Below, piece by piece: positions 43,874-55,823 of a stretch of 64,000 nt of DNA; positions within the stretch are counted from its first letter, which is position 1, and the number at the start of each line of letters is the position of its first letter. The stretch is from Kitasatospora cineracea (lineage in GTDB: Bacteria; Actinomycetota; Actinomycetes; Streptomycetales; Streptomycetaceae): the NCBI RefSeq assembly GCF_003751605.1, contig NZ_RJVJ01000001.1, forward strand, positions 558,001-622,000, given 5' to 3'. A program made the position numbers and the translations under genes. The notes below the pieces were generated by a model. It worked only from the letters and a program-made list of their open reading frames with translations. It ran no database searches and was not told where the DNA came from.

Positions 43874-44143
43874 ATGTCGACCGTTCCGCCCCTCCCCGCC
43901 CCGGACCTCACCGACGGCCTCAGCCGGCGCGAGCACCAGGTCCTGGAACTGCTCACCCACGGCGCCACCTACTCGGCGATCGCCCGCCGGCTCCAGCTCA
44001 GCCCGCACACGGTCGACACCTACCTGCGCCGGATCCGGGCCAAGACCGGTGCCACCAACCGGGTCCAGCTGGCGCTGCTGGCCCACGACGCCCGGCACCG
44101 CGCCCCGGCGGCGGCGGGGGGCGCGGCGGTCCGGGCGCACTGA
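43874..44143 (+). CDS. Stand-alone LuxR-type HTH protein
   Basis: 89 residues consisting almost only of a LuxR/NarL DNA-binding domain: GLSRREHQVLELLTHGATYS then AIARRLQLSPHTVDTYLRRI RAKTGATNRVQLALLA. There is no receiver or sensor domain. It follows the two-cysteine peptide by 45 bp on the same strand, so the two are probably one unit, and it ends just before the convergent SurA-like gene. Such single-domain regulators often need a partner or respond through dose; its targets are presumably within the peptide island. Confidence 0.85.
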   Translation: MSTVPPLPAPDLTDGLSRREHQVLELLTHGATYSAIARRLQLSPHTVDTYLRRIRAKTGATNRVQLALLAHDARHRAPAAAGGAAVRAH

Positions 44144-44157
44144 ACGGGCCGCAGCGG

Positions 44158-44781
44158 TCAGGACGTCCGGACGGTCTTCGGCAGCCAGTCCTCGGTGCTG
44201 TCGGCGAGGCCGATCCGGGCGGTGTCCCAGCTGCCGTAGCGCGGGTTGACCTCGATGTGCAGCGCGGTGCCGGCGTCGACCAGCGCCTTGCGGATCGCGG
44301 CGTCCCCGTCGGCGCCGCTCGGGTCCTGGCCGCCGGCCAGCTTCATCAGGCCGATCTGCTGGCGGTAGAAGGCGTCGATGTCGCCGGCCGGGACGCCCTG
44401 CTTGGCGCGCAGCAGCTCGGCGAGCTTGGCCTCGCTGCCGACGGTCTTGGCGTCAGCGGCCCGGGCCCGGTCGATCTCGCTCTGGCTGACGTCCAGTCGA
44501 CGGTCGGTCAGGGCGCGGGCGACGACCTTGCCGAGCACCAGGTCGGAGACGGCGTGCCGGGCCAGGCCGGGCTGCTCCTCGGCGGCGGTCCCGCTCTGCG
44601 CCGCGCCCGCCCGCACCGCGGCGACCCGGGCGTCGACCTGGGCGATGCTGATCCGGTCGCCGCCGACCACGGCGGCGGCCCCCTGGTGCGCCGGTGCGCC
44701 GCCGCAGGCGGTGAGCGCGGCGGCGGCGACCACGGCGCCGAGGGCGGCGAGCGGTCGGCGGGGGGAGCTGGTGCGGATCAC
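44158..44781 (-). CDS. SurA-N-like lipoprotein
   Basis: 207 residues. Signal peptide with lipobox (AAALTACGG), then a SurA/PrsA-type chaperone N-terminal domain: VVGGDRISIAQVDARVAAVR and LARHAVSDLVLGKVVARALT are typical. No parvulin isomerase domain is present; the C-terminal part (ALHIEVNPRYGSWDTARIGL) is the usual end in streptomycete members, which stand near mazG and mfd. It likely helps fold exported proteins. It marks the right border of the peptide island. Confidence 0.85.
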   Translation of the reverse strand: MIRTSSPRRPLAALGAVVAAAALTACGGAPAHQGAAAVVGGDRISIAQVDARVAAVRAGAAQSGTAAEEQPGLARHAVSDLVLGKVVARALTDRRLDVSQSEIDRARAADAKTVGSEAKLAELLRAKQGVPAGDIDAFYRQQIGLMKLAGGQDPSGADGDAAIRKALVDAGTALHIEVNPRYGSWDTARIGLADSTEDWLPKTVRTS

Positions 44782-44874
44782 TGGGGCCTCCTGGGCGGTG
44801 GAGCGCGGTCCGGTGGTGCTCTGCGTACGGCTGGGACGAACAATATTGAGCCCCGCCCCCGGGTGCCAGACCCC

Positions 44875-44904
44875 CGCGGCCCTCCGGCGCGCCGGAGGGC
44901 CGCG
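44875..44904. terminator. Terminator after the kinase gene
   Basis: CGCGGCCCTCCGGC and its exact complement form a 14-bp stem with a 2-nt centre (nominal; the real loop is larger), 13 bp past the kinase stop at 44917. Confidence 0.7.
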
Positions 44905-44916
44905 ACCGGTGTGGCG

Positions 44917-46491
44917 TCAGGTCGCGTAGGGGTTGTCGGTCGTGGTGCGGTGGCGGCCGAGGTGTTCGAGGTGGGTGCGCAGGCGGCGGACGTCGGGGTG
45001 GTGCGGGCCGTGCAGGCGTTCGGTCTCCAGCAGGAGTTCGAGCAGGCCGTGCCAGCCGGTCTCGGGGTGGCCGGTGGCGGCGAGGAGCAGGCCGGTGCGT
45101 TCGCGGACCTCGACGGTGTGCGGGGAGTCGGGCGGGAGGGCGGCCAGCACGGCGCGGTACTCGGCGAGCGCCTCGTCGGGGCGGCCGAGGTGTTCGAGGC
45201 AGCGGGCGGTGTGCCGGCGGTGGTCGAGGACGGCGGGGTCGCCGGGGGCGGCGGTGGCGGTGAGCTGGCGCAGTTCGGGGAGGGCTTCGGCCCAGCGCTG
45301 CCCGGCGAGCAGGGTGCGGGCCCGGATGGCGCGGACGGTGCGGACCAGCGGCGCGCCCTCGCCCTGTTCGGCGGCGGCCCGGGGCAGCAGGCGGGCGGAC
45401 AGTTCGAGCACCTCGGTGTGCCGGCCCGCGTCGACCAGGTCGGAGAGCCGGGCGCAGGCCGCGCCGAGGGTCTCCGTCCCGGGGCGGGCGGGCGGCGCGG
45501 GCGGCAGCGGCGGGGCGGCGGGCGGGGGTGTCGGCGGGGCCGGGGGCGGGACGAGCAGCGGGGTGGGCTGCGGGTGGTGGGGGTAGCGGTAGGGGTCGCC
45601 GGGGTCGGGGACGGCGGGCAGCCGGGTGCGGATCCGGCCGGTGGGGGCGGGCAGCATCGGCAGCAGGACGGCGTGCACCTCGGCGGCGTCGGCGGGCCGT
45701 TCCTCGGGGCGCTTGGCGAGCAGCCGCAGGACCAGCGCCTCCAGTGCGGCGGGCACCTCGGCGCGCAGCCGGCGCAGCGGGACGGGCGGGTCGTCGACCT
45801 GGCGGCGCAGCACGGCGAGCGCGGTGGGGGCGGGGAACGGCGGGTCGCCGGCCAGCATCTCGTGCAGCATGCAGCCGAGCGCGTACAGGTCGCTGCGGCG
45901 GTCGGCGAGGGCGGCCATGGCCTGTTCGGGGGCCATGTAGGCGGGGCTGCCGATCGGGCTGCCGGTGAGGGTGAGGCGGGTGGCGCCGGGGTCGAGGGCG
46001 GTGGCGATGCCGAGGTCGAGCAGGATCGCCCGGCCGTCGGGCCGGATCATCACGTTGCTGGGCTTGAGGTCGCGGTGGACCACCTGCGCACGGTGCACGG
46101 CGGCCAGCGCGGCGCACAGCTGCCCGGCGACGGCGACGGCCCGTTCGACCGGCAGCGGGCCCTCCTCGGCGACCAGGTCGGCCAGGCTGAGGCCGGGGAC
46201 GCACTGCATCACCAGGTACAGCTCCTCCCCGTCGGTGCCCGCGTCGTAGACGGTGACCAGTCCGGGGTGGTCGAGCCCGGCGCCGATCCGGCACTCGCGC
46301 AGGAAGCGGCGGCGCAGTAGGTCGGCCTGGCTGTCGCCGCGCCCGGCGGGGTTCGGCAGCGCGTCGGTGCGCAGCAGCTTCACCGCGACCCGGCGTTCCA
46401 GCCGCTGGTCGCGGGCGGCCCAGACCTGGCCCATCCCGCCGTGCCCGATCTTCTCGTCGAGCAGGTAGCGCCCGCCGACGACCCGGCTCAC
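44917..46491 (-). CDS. Ser/Thr protein kinase with TPR-like C-terminus, no membrane anchor
   Basis: 524 residues. The kinase domain covers about 6-265: GHGGMGQVWAARDQRLERRV (ATP loop), VAVKLL, HRDLKPSNVMIRPDG (catalytic loop), LLDLGIATAL where DFG is DLG, and GSPAYMAPEQAM. A Pro-rich linker follows (about 285-340) and then a TPR-like helical region of about 180 residues ending HRTTTDNPYAT. No transmembrane segment or PASTA domain is seen, so it is a soluble kinase. GTG 46491 overlaps the upstream membrane-protein stop by 4 bp, tying it to that gene. Confidence 0.92.
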   Translation of the reverse strand: MSRVVGGRYLLDEKIGHGGMGQVWAARDQRLERRVAVKLLRTDALPNPAGRGDSQADLLRRRFLRECRIGAGLDHPGLVTVYDAGTDGEELYLVMQCVPGLSLADLVAEEGPLPVERAVAVAGQLCAALAAVHRAQVVHRDLKPSNVMIRPDGRAILLDLGIATALDPGATRLTLTGSPIGSPAYMAPEQAMAALADRRSDLYALGCMLHEMLAGDPPFPAPTALAVLRRQVDDPPVPLRRLRAEVPAALEALVLRLLAKRPEERPADAAEVHAVLLPMLPAPTGRIRTRLPAVPDPGDPYRYPHHPQPTPLLVPPPAPPTPPPAAPPLPPAPPARPGTETLGAACARLSDLVDAGRHTEVLELSARLLPRAAAEQGEGAPLVRTVRAIRARTLLAGQRWAEALPELRQLTATAAPGDPAVLDHRRHTARCLEHLGRPDEALAEYRAVLAALPPDSPHTVEVRERTGLLLAATGHPETGWHGLLELLLETERLHGPHHPDVRRLRTHLEHLGRHRTTTDNPYAT

Positions 46492-47096
46492 GGCTGCCCG
46501 TTCCCGGCCTGCCGGCGCAGCAGTTCGCCGAGTTCGCGCAGTTCGGCGGCGCCGGTCGGCGCGGCGGGTGCGGGAACGGCGGGGGCGGGCTGCGCGGTCG
46601 GCGCGGCGGGCGGGTACGGGGTCGCGTACGGGTTGGCCGGGTGGGGCTCGGTGGCCGCGTACGGCTGCGCGGGCCGCACCGTCGGGCCGGACTTCGCCGT
46701 CGGCCCGGGCGGCATCGCCGGCCCGGGCTGCGGCGGGTAGGCGACCGGCGGGTAGGCGTAGCCGTACGGGGCGGGGGCCGGGGCGGCGCCGGCGGGCCAC
46801 TGGTCGCGCCGGTTCATCAGCAGGAAGTGCACGGGGGTGCCGAGGAAGAGCGGGAACAGGAGCAGCCCGGTGGTGAGGTTGTCGATCGGCTCGCCCTCGG
46901 GGGTCAGCGCGGCCGCGACGAACAGGCCCACCTCCATCAGGCCGATGACGGCCGCGCCGACGATGTCGGCCCGGCGCCGCCGGTCGACGGCGAGCACCGT
47001 CGACGGCACCATGCCGAGCAGGCCGAGGCTCAGCACCGGTATCAGCGCGAGCAGCGCCGTCAGCCCTTTCCGGTACGGGACGGCGCGGGCGGGCAT
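46488..47096 (-). CDS. Membrane protein cotranscribed with the kinase
   Basis: 202 residues. Three hydrophobic segments in the first ~100 residues (ALLALIPVLSLGLLGMVPST, IVGAAVIGLMEVGLFVAAAL, TTGLLLFPLFLGTPVHFLLM), then a Pro/Ala/Tyr-rich cytoplasmic tail and a final helix AAELRELGELLRRQAGNGQP. ATG 47096 follows GAGGAG. The stop overlaps the kinase start (GTGA), so the two proteins are made together and the tail may dock or be phosphorylated by the kinase; that is inference. No named family. Confidence 0.8.
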   Translation of the reverse strand: MPARAVPYRKGLTALLALIPVLSLGLLGMVPSTVLAVDRRRRADIVGAAVIGLMEVGLFVAAALTPEGEPIDNLTTGLLLFPLFLGTPVHFLLMNRRDQWPAGAAPAPAPYGYAYPPVAYPPQPGPAMPPGPTAKSGPTVRPAQPYAATEPHPANPYATPYPPAAPTAQPAPAVPAPAAPTGAAELRELGELLRRQAGNGQP

Positions 47097-47231
47097 GGTG
47101 GCTCCTCGGCGACGGCGGGACGTGCTGCGCACACGGTACCGTCACGGGTCGGCGTGCCGGGAGCCCGTTGCGTTCCCGTTGCCGACCGGCCGGAGGGCGC
47201 CCGGGCGGCGGTCCGGGCCGCCGACGGTCCG

Positions 47232-49322
47232 TCAGGCCGGTTCGGCGGTGCCGGAGGCGAGGGTGTCGGTGAGCGCCCTGGTCAGTGCGCGGGCCTCGGC
47301 GGTGGCGGCGGCGAGCGCGTCCTCGTACCCGGCGATCCGCCGGAACGCCTCGCCCAGGCGGCGCTGGCGCTCGATCGGCAGCCGGGGCAGTTCGACCCGG
47401 CGGATGTCGAGGCGGCTGGTGGTGGAGGCGTAGCTGCTGGCCCGGCGTCCGGCGCCGGTGGCGCGCAGCTGGCCGGCCAGGAAGTCGGGGTCGAGCAGGT
47501 CGGGGTCGGGGCGCAGCAGGTGCAGCCGGGGGCCGAGGGCGGCGCCGTCCCAGGGGCTGCCGGGGTGCACGGCCCGTGCGCCCTCGCCGCCCAGCACCGG
47601 GACCAGGACGTCGCCCTGACGGGCCGTCATGGCGTCGGCGGCGTCGGTGGCGGCGCTCGGCGGGGTGCCGTTCTGCAGGTCCTGGTCGGTGAGCAGCGGG
47701 GTGCGGCCGCCGGGCCGGGCGGGGGCGCCCTGGCCGGAGGAGTGCACCTGGAGGGCGCCGGAGCGGGCGAGTTCGCCGATGCTGACCTGCGGCGGTTCGG
47801 CGGCGGTGGCGGGGGCGACGGCGGGCAGCGCGGTGTCGAGGTCGGCGAGCCGGGCGAGTTCGGCGCTCAGCCGTCCGCGCAGGGCGGTGAGCAGGTCGGG
47901 GGCGGCCGCGGCGGGGGCGGCGGGCAGGTGGCGGGCGGGGGTGAGGTCGGTCTCGTCGTCGAGCAGGTCGAGCGCGGGGACGGCCCGGGAGCGGCCGGGC
48001 CGGTCGGCGGGCAGCGGGGCGCCGGTGCGGGCCGCGGTGTCGAACTCCCGCCAGGCGGCCAGGACGGCGGCGGGCAGCGCGGCCCGGTCCTCGTCGGCGC
48101 CGGTGGCGGCGTCCAGCAGCAGGACGTGCCGGAACTCGTCGCCGGGCTGCGGCCCGCGCAGCACCCACACGTGCAGCGGCACCCCGTACGGCGGGGCGGC
48201 GCCGGCCGGCAGCGCGACCACGGCGCGCAGGGCGCCGGAGCGGACGAGTTCGGCCCGCACCCGGCGGCCGGCCCGGCGGGAGGCGACGGTCGGCGGGAGC
48301 AGCAGCACGGCGGTGCCGCCGGGGCGGGTGTGCGCCAGGCAGTGCAGAACCCAGGCGAGTTCGGACTCGCCGCGCGGCGGGACGAGCCGGCCGGGCCAGC
48401 GCGAGTCGTACTGCAACTGGTCGTGGCCCCAGTCGCGTTCGTTGTACGGGGGGCGGCAGAGCACCGCGTCGGCGGCGTGCCCGGCGAAGGCGTCGGCGCG
48501 CAGCGCGTCGCCGGGGCGGACGTCCAGCGGCAGCGGGCCGGGGGCGTCGGCGGGGGCGGCCAGCGCGAGGCGGAGCAGGGCGACGCCGGCCAGCGCGGGG
48601 TCGGACTCCTGGCCGAGGCGGGCGGCGGGGGCGGCGGCCAGCAGCACGCCGCCGGTGCCGCAGGCCGGGTCGAGCACCGTCCGGCCGGTCTCCCCGCCGC
48701 CGGGGGCCGGGCCGTCGGGCCGGGCGAGGGCGGCGAGCAGGGCGGCGGTGTCGGCCGGGATGGGCGGGGAGAGCCGGGGGTTGGCCTCGGCGTAGCGGGT
48801 GAGCAGGTGGCCGTAGGCGGTGGCGGGTGCGGTGTCGGCGGTGAGGTCGGCGAGCAGCCGGGCCAGGTCGAGGTGGGTGGCGCCGGCGATCAGCGGCAGG
48901 GCGAGGGTGGCGGGGGCGTCCGGGCCGAGAGCGGCGGCGGCGGTGCGGCGCAGCGCCTTGGGCAGGGCGGTGGCGAGCCGGGTGTCGGGCTGGGTGGCGA
49001 GGTCGGTGCGGGCGGCCGGGTCGCGGTGCAGCAGCAGCAGGACGGCGCCGGCGGTGACCAGCGGGGCGGCGGCGGGGCCGTCGGGGTCGCGGAGGGTCTC
49101 CAGTTGCCGCCAGACCCGTTCCAGCAGCGGGAGTTCGGCGAGTTTGCCCTGGGCGCGGAGCCACTGTTCGACCTGGTCGAGGCGGAAGGCGGGGCTGGCC
49201 TCGGTGCCGCCGGAAGGTTTCGGGAAGTCGGGGTGGCGGCGGCGCCAGTTGGAGACCGCGGCCCGGCCGACTCCGGCGAGCCGGGCGATCTCGGCGGCCG
49301 TCACCTCGGGGCGGTCCGGCAT
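47232..49322 (-). CDS. HTH / N6-DNA-methylase / type I specificity-like fusion protein
   Basis: 696 residues. An N-terminal HTH (EVTAAEIARLAGVGRAAVSN then WRRRHPDFPKP), an N6-adenine methylase core with motif I TVLDPACGTGGVLLAAAPAA, and a C-terminal region ending RRVELPRLPIERQRRLGEAF, the hallmark of HsdS specificity subunits. Motif IV, normally N-P-P-[YF], reads CRPPYNERDWG, so the key Asn is replaced by Arg and ordinary N6-adenine activity is doubtful. No restriction subunit is adjacent. Such orphan fusions recur in streptomycetes; a regulatory role is possible. ATG 49322 starts MPDRPEVTAAEIAR. Confidence 0.85.
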   Translation of the reverse strand: MPDRPEVTAAEIARLAGVGRAAVSNWRRRHPDFPKPSGGTEASPAFRLDQVEQWLRAQGKLAELPLLERVWRQLETLRDPDGPAAAPLVTAGAVLLLLHRDPAARTDLATQPDTRLATALPKALRRTAAAALGPDAPATLALPLIAGATHLDLARLLADLTADTAPATAYGHLLTRYAEANPRLSPPIPADTAALLAALARPDGPAPGGGETGRTVLDPACGTGGVLLAAAPAARLGQESDPALAGVALLRLALAAPADAPGPLPLDVRPGDALRADAFAGHAADAVLCRPPYNERDWGHDQLQYDSRWPGRLVPPRGESELAWVLHCLAHTRPGGTAVLLLPPTVASRRAGRRVRAELVRSGALRAVVALPAGAAPPYGVPLHVWVLRGPQPGDEFRHVLLLDAATGADEDRAALPAAVLAAWREFDTAARTGAPLPADRPGRSRAVPALDLLDDETDLTPARHLPAAPAAAAPDLLTALRGRLSAELARLADLDTALPAVAPATAAEPPQVSIGELARSGALQVHSSGQGAPARPGGRTPLLTDQDLQNGTPPSAATDAADAMTARQGDVLVPVLGGEGARAVHPGSPWDGAALGPRLHLLRPDPDLLDPDFLAGQLRATGAGRRASSYASTTSRLDIRRVELPRLPIERQRRLGEAFRRIAGYEDALAAATAEARALTRALTDTLASGTAEPA

Positions 49323-49452
49323 CGGAGGTCTCCTTCGCGGCAGCGCTCGGCGGCCGGCGGTCTGCGGTCGGTGGTCGGCGGTCGGTGCTCGGCGGTCAGC
49401 ACCCGTCGCTCGGGCGTGGCCCCGCAGCATAGCAACCCCGCCATCCCCCCAA

Positions 49453-49496
49453 CCGTTCACACGTGAACGGAGACGTTTCGCGAATCGCGATTGACA
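49453..49496. promoter_or_regulatory. Palindrome plus TTGACA box between methylase and DUF4352 genes
   Basis: CCGTTCAC-AC-GTGAACGG (49453-49470) is a perfect two-arm palindrome. A TCGCGAATCGCGA element follows, and a consensus TTGACA lies at 49491-49496, with TGTTCAC repeating the half-site just after. No convincing -10 box is visible. It could control either divergent gene. Tandem GGTCGGC-like short repeats lie at 49348-49400. Confidence 0.5.
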
Positions 49497-49574
49497 CTGT
49501 TCACACCAGAGTGGTTCAGTGGTGCCACGCCGGAACCACCGGCCCACCGCAGACCTCCCTGGGGGGAACCCGCC

Positions 49575-50177
49575 ATGTCCGTCCGCCTCCGCACCCGCCG
49601 CACCGCCGCCGTCCTGCTCGGCGCCGCCCTGCTCGCCGCCGCGACCACCGCCTGCGGCCCGACCGACAGCAGCGTGTCCACCTCCCCCAAGAGCCCCGCC
49701 GCGGCCCCGGCCGCCGGCGGGGGGAGCTCCGCCCCGGCCGCGGACGCGCCGAAGAACGCGGCGGCGAAGACCGGTGACACGATCGCCCTCAAGGGCACCG
49801 AGAAGAGCAACAGCGCGGACGTCACGCTGGTGAAGGTGGTCGACAACCCGAAGGGCGCGGACGAGTACACCGAACCCGCCGCCGGGAAGCGCTACGTCAC
49901 CGCCCAGTTCCGGATCAAGGCGACCGGCAGCGCCGCCTACTCCGACGCCCCGCACAACAGCGCGAAGCTGATCGACGCCCAGGGCCAGAACTACGAGGCG
50001 ACCATCGCCGAGACCGTGGCCGGCCCGGAGTTCCCCGTCCCGCTGTCGATCGCCCCGGGCGAGAGCGCGCTGGGCTGCATCACCTTCGAGGTGCCGGCCG
50101 ACGCCAAGCTCGACAAGGTGCAGTTCGCCCTGGACAGCGGCTTCGCCCAGCAGTCGGGCCAGTGGAAGCTCGCCTGA
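49575..50177 (+). CDS. DUF4352 lipoprotein
   Basis: 200 residues. Signal peptide with lipobox (AAATTACGP), a Ser/Ala/Pro linker, then an immunoglobulin-like DUF4352 domain: DVTLVKVVDNPKGADEYTEP, KRYVTAQFRIKATGSAAYSD, LSIAPGESALGCITFEVPAD and KVQFALDSGF. DUF4352 proteins are secreted beta-sandwich proteins of unknown function, often antibiotic-response or telokin-like. ATG 49575 lies behind GGGGGGAACCCGCC. It is convergent with mfd. Confidence 0.9.
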   Translation: MSVRLRTRRTAAVLLGAALLAAATTACGPTDSSVSTSPKSPAAAPAAGGGSSAPAADAPKNAAAKTGDTIALKGTEKSNSADVTLVKVVDNPKGADEYTEPAAGKRYVTAQFRIKATGSAAYSDAPHNSAKLIDAQGQNYEATIAETVAGPEFPVPLSIAPGESALGCITFEVPADAKLDKVQFALDSGFAQQSGQWKLA

Positions 50178-50226
50178 CCCCGGGCGCCGGGGGCCTCGGC
50201 GGACGAGTCGGGGGCGCCGGAACGCG

Positions 50227-50275
50227 GACGGGGGCGCCGGGGGGCGCCGTCCTGCCGCCCTCCGGCGCCCCCGTC
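50227..50275. terminator. Bidirectional terminator between DUF4352 gene and mfd
   Basis: GACGGGGGCGCCGG pairs perfectly with CCGGCGCCCCCGTC across a 21-nt loop between convergent stops at 50177 and 50320. Confidence 0.7.
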
Positions 50276-50319
50276 GACGGGTGCGCGGCCGTTCCGCCGC
50301 CGCTCGGGCGGCCGTCCCG

Positions 50320-53925
<3,606 letters not shown>

Positions 53926-54466
53926 ACGTCAGTTTCTCCACGACGGGGAGTGGCCCGGCACAGCGGACGGCCGGGCAGCGCGACAGCCCGGAACGCGGTG
54001 CGCCCCGGGGGGTGTCCAGCCTACGCCGCACCGCCGCCCGGCACGCGGTGCGGCGGCCCCGCCGGGCCTTCCGAGCCGACTCACCGGTATCCGGCACGGC
54101 TTGTCCAGAGATCATGCGGCCGACATGTTGCTGTCACTGCGCGTCCATGGTCGGCGCGCACCATGGATGTCAGCGCGGGCCGCATCCAACCGTGGGGGAT
54201 GGCTGCGGAAGCGCGATCGCACCTCGATGGGGGTCGGGAGTGCGAAGGCCGGGCGACCCTGGGTGGGGGCGCCCGTGCCACTCACGCCGGGACTCGCGGC
54301 GTCCGCTCCCGGGCGGGCGCCGCGGCTCTCGGCGTCCTGTCGTCCGGCCCCGCCCGCCCCGCCCGCACCACTTCCGGCGAAGCCGCCCGCGCGGCGGGCG
54401 GCGCTCCGTACCCTCGTGTGAAGAAGGTGTGGGGACACCGGCCGTTTCCAGGGGGTTTGCTTCGTC
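53926..54466. other. 541-bp gap between mfd and sugar dehydrogenase
   Basis: This divergent region must hold the promoters of mfd and of the nucleotide-sugar dehydrogenase. I see no gene, tRNA or riboswitch. The segment CATGGTCGGCGCGCACCATG near 54149-54168 is a short imperfect palindrome of possible regulatory interest. Open frames across it read as noncoding. Confidence 0.5.
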
Positions 54467-55774
54467 ATGCGCGTGGTCATCGCAGGTCAGGGCTATGTCG
54501 GACTCCCACTCGCGGTGCGCGCCGCCGAGGTGGGCCACCGGGTCGTCGGGTACGACGTGGACGAACGCCGGATCAAGCGGCTCGCGGTCGGCGAGTCCTA
54601 CGTCGAGGACATCCCCGGGGAGCGGCTGCGCCCGCTGCTCGACACCGGGGCGTACCTGCCCTCCGCGACGCCCGCCGACGTCGCGGGCTTCGACGTCGCG
54701 GTGATCACCGTGCCGACGCCGCTGCGCGACGGCGTCCCCGACCTGTCCTACATCGAGGCGTCGGCGAAGCTGCTGGGCCGGCACCTGCGGCCGGGCGCGA
54801 CGGTGGTGCTGGAGTCCACCACCTACCCGGGCACCACCGAGGAACTGCTCGCCCCGCTGCTGGAGGCCGGGTCGGGGCTGCGGGCCGGTACCGACTTCCA
54901 CCTCGGCTACAGCCCCGAGCGGATCGACCCCGGCAACCCGGTGTGGAAGCTGGAGAACACCCCCAAGGTGGTCTCCGGCACCACCCCCGAGGGCCTGGCC
55001 GCCGTCGCCGGCTTCTACGGGCAGCTGGTCGAGCGGACCGTCCCGGTCTCCTCCTGCAAGGAGGCCGAACTGACCAAGCTGCTGGAGAACACCTTCCGGC
55101 ACGTGAACATCGCCCTGGTCAACGAGCTGGCGATGTTCGCCCACGACCTCGGCATCGACGTCTGGGAGGCCATCGACGCGGCCTCCACCAAGCCCTTCGG
55201 CTTCCTCCGCTTCACCCCCGGCCCGGGGGTCGGCGGCCACTGCCTGCCGATCGACCCCTCCTACCTGTCCTGGCGGGTGGAGCGCGCACTCGGGCAGTCC
55301 TTCCGGTTCGTCGAGCTCGCCAACGACGTCAACAGCCACATGCCCGACTACGTGGTGCGCCGGCTCACCGAGGCCCTCAACCAGCGCCGCCGCAGCGTCA
55401 ACGGCTCGCGCGTGCTGGTCCTCGGCCTCGCCTACAAGGCCAACACCGGCGACGCCCGGGAGACCCCGGCGGCCCGGATCGTCGAACTCCTCACCCGCCA
55501 GGGCGCCGAGGTCCGCGCCGCCGACCCGCACGTCGTCGCGGGCGTCCACGTCGCCGAACCCCACGTCCCCGGCCAGCGCACCCCCGCCCACGAGGGCGGC
55601 CCGCTGGCCACCGTCCACCGCGTCGAGGCCACCCCCGAAGAGCTCGCCGCCGCCGACGCCGTCCTCCTCCTCGCCGACCACGACGAGTTCGACTACACCG
55701 CCGTCACCGCCCACGCCCGCTACGTCCTCGACTGCCGCCGCCGCCTCACGGGCACAGCCGTCGAGGTGCTGTAG
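54467..55774 (+). CDS. Nucleotide-sugar dehydrogenase (UDP-glucose/UDP-ManNAc type)
   Basis: 435 residues. NAD-binding RVVIAGQGYVGLPLAVRAAE, VPTPLRDGVPDLSYIEASAK, ESTTYPGTTEELL, the substrate loop HLGYSPERIDPGNPVWKLEN, KLLENTFRHVNIALVNELA and the active-site GPGVGGHCLPIDPSYLSWR with the catalytic Cys. The four-electron oxidation gives a uronic acid; the STTYPGTT and GGHCLPIDP pattern is nearer to WecC/WbpA than to UDP-glucose dehydrogenases. The sugar is not decidable. It heads the sugar-gene region to its right. Confidence 0.92.
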   Translation: MRVVIAGQGYVGLPLAVRAAEVGHRVVGYDVDERRIKRLAVGESYVEDIPGERLRPLLDTGAYLPSATPADVAGFDVAVITVPTPLRDGVPDLSYIEASAKLLGRHLRPGATVVLESTTYPGTTEELLAPLLEAGSGLRAGTDFHLGYSPERIDPGNPVWKLENTPKVVSGTTPEGLAAVAGFYGQLVERTVPVSSCKEAELTKLLENTFRHVNIALVNELAMFAHDLGIDVWEAIDAASTKPFGFLRFTPGPGVGGHCLPIDPSYLSWRVERALGQSFRFVELANDVNSHMPDYVVRRLTEALNQRRRSVNGSRVLVLGLAYKANTGDARETPAARIVELLTRQGAEVRAADPHVVAGVHVAEPHVPGQRTPAHEGGPLATVHRVEATPEELAAADAVLLLADHDEFDYTAVTAHARYVLDCRRRLTGTAVEVL

Positions 55775-55823
55775 GCCCCGCCCGGCGGCCGGACGGGGCC
55801 CGGGGCGTTCCCGGCGGCCGGGT

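Noticed and set aside
44917..49164. A 1415-codon frame continuing upstream of the kinase
   Set aside because: Only the part from GTG 46491 is kinase; the rest overlaps the membrane protein and methylase genes out of frame and reads as Arg/Pro-rich noise.
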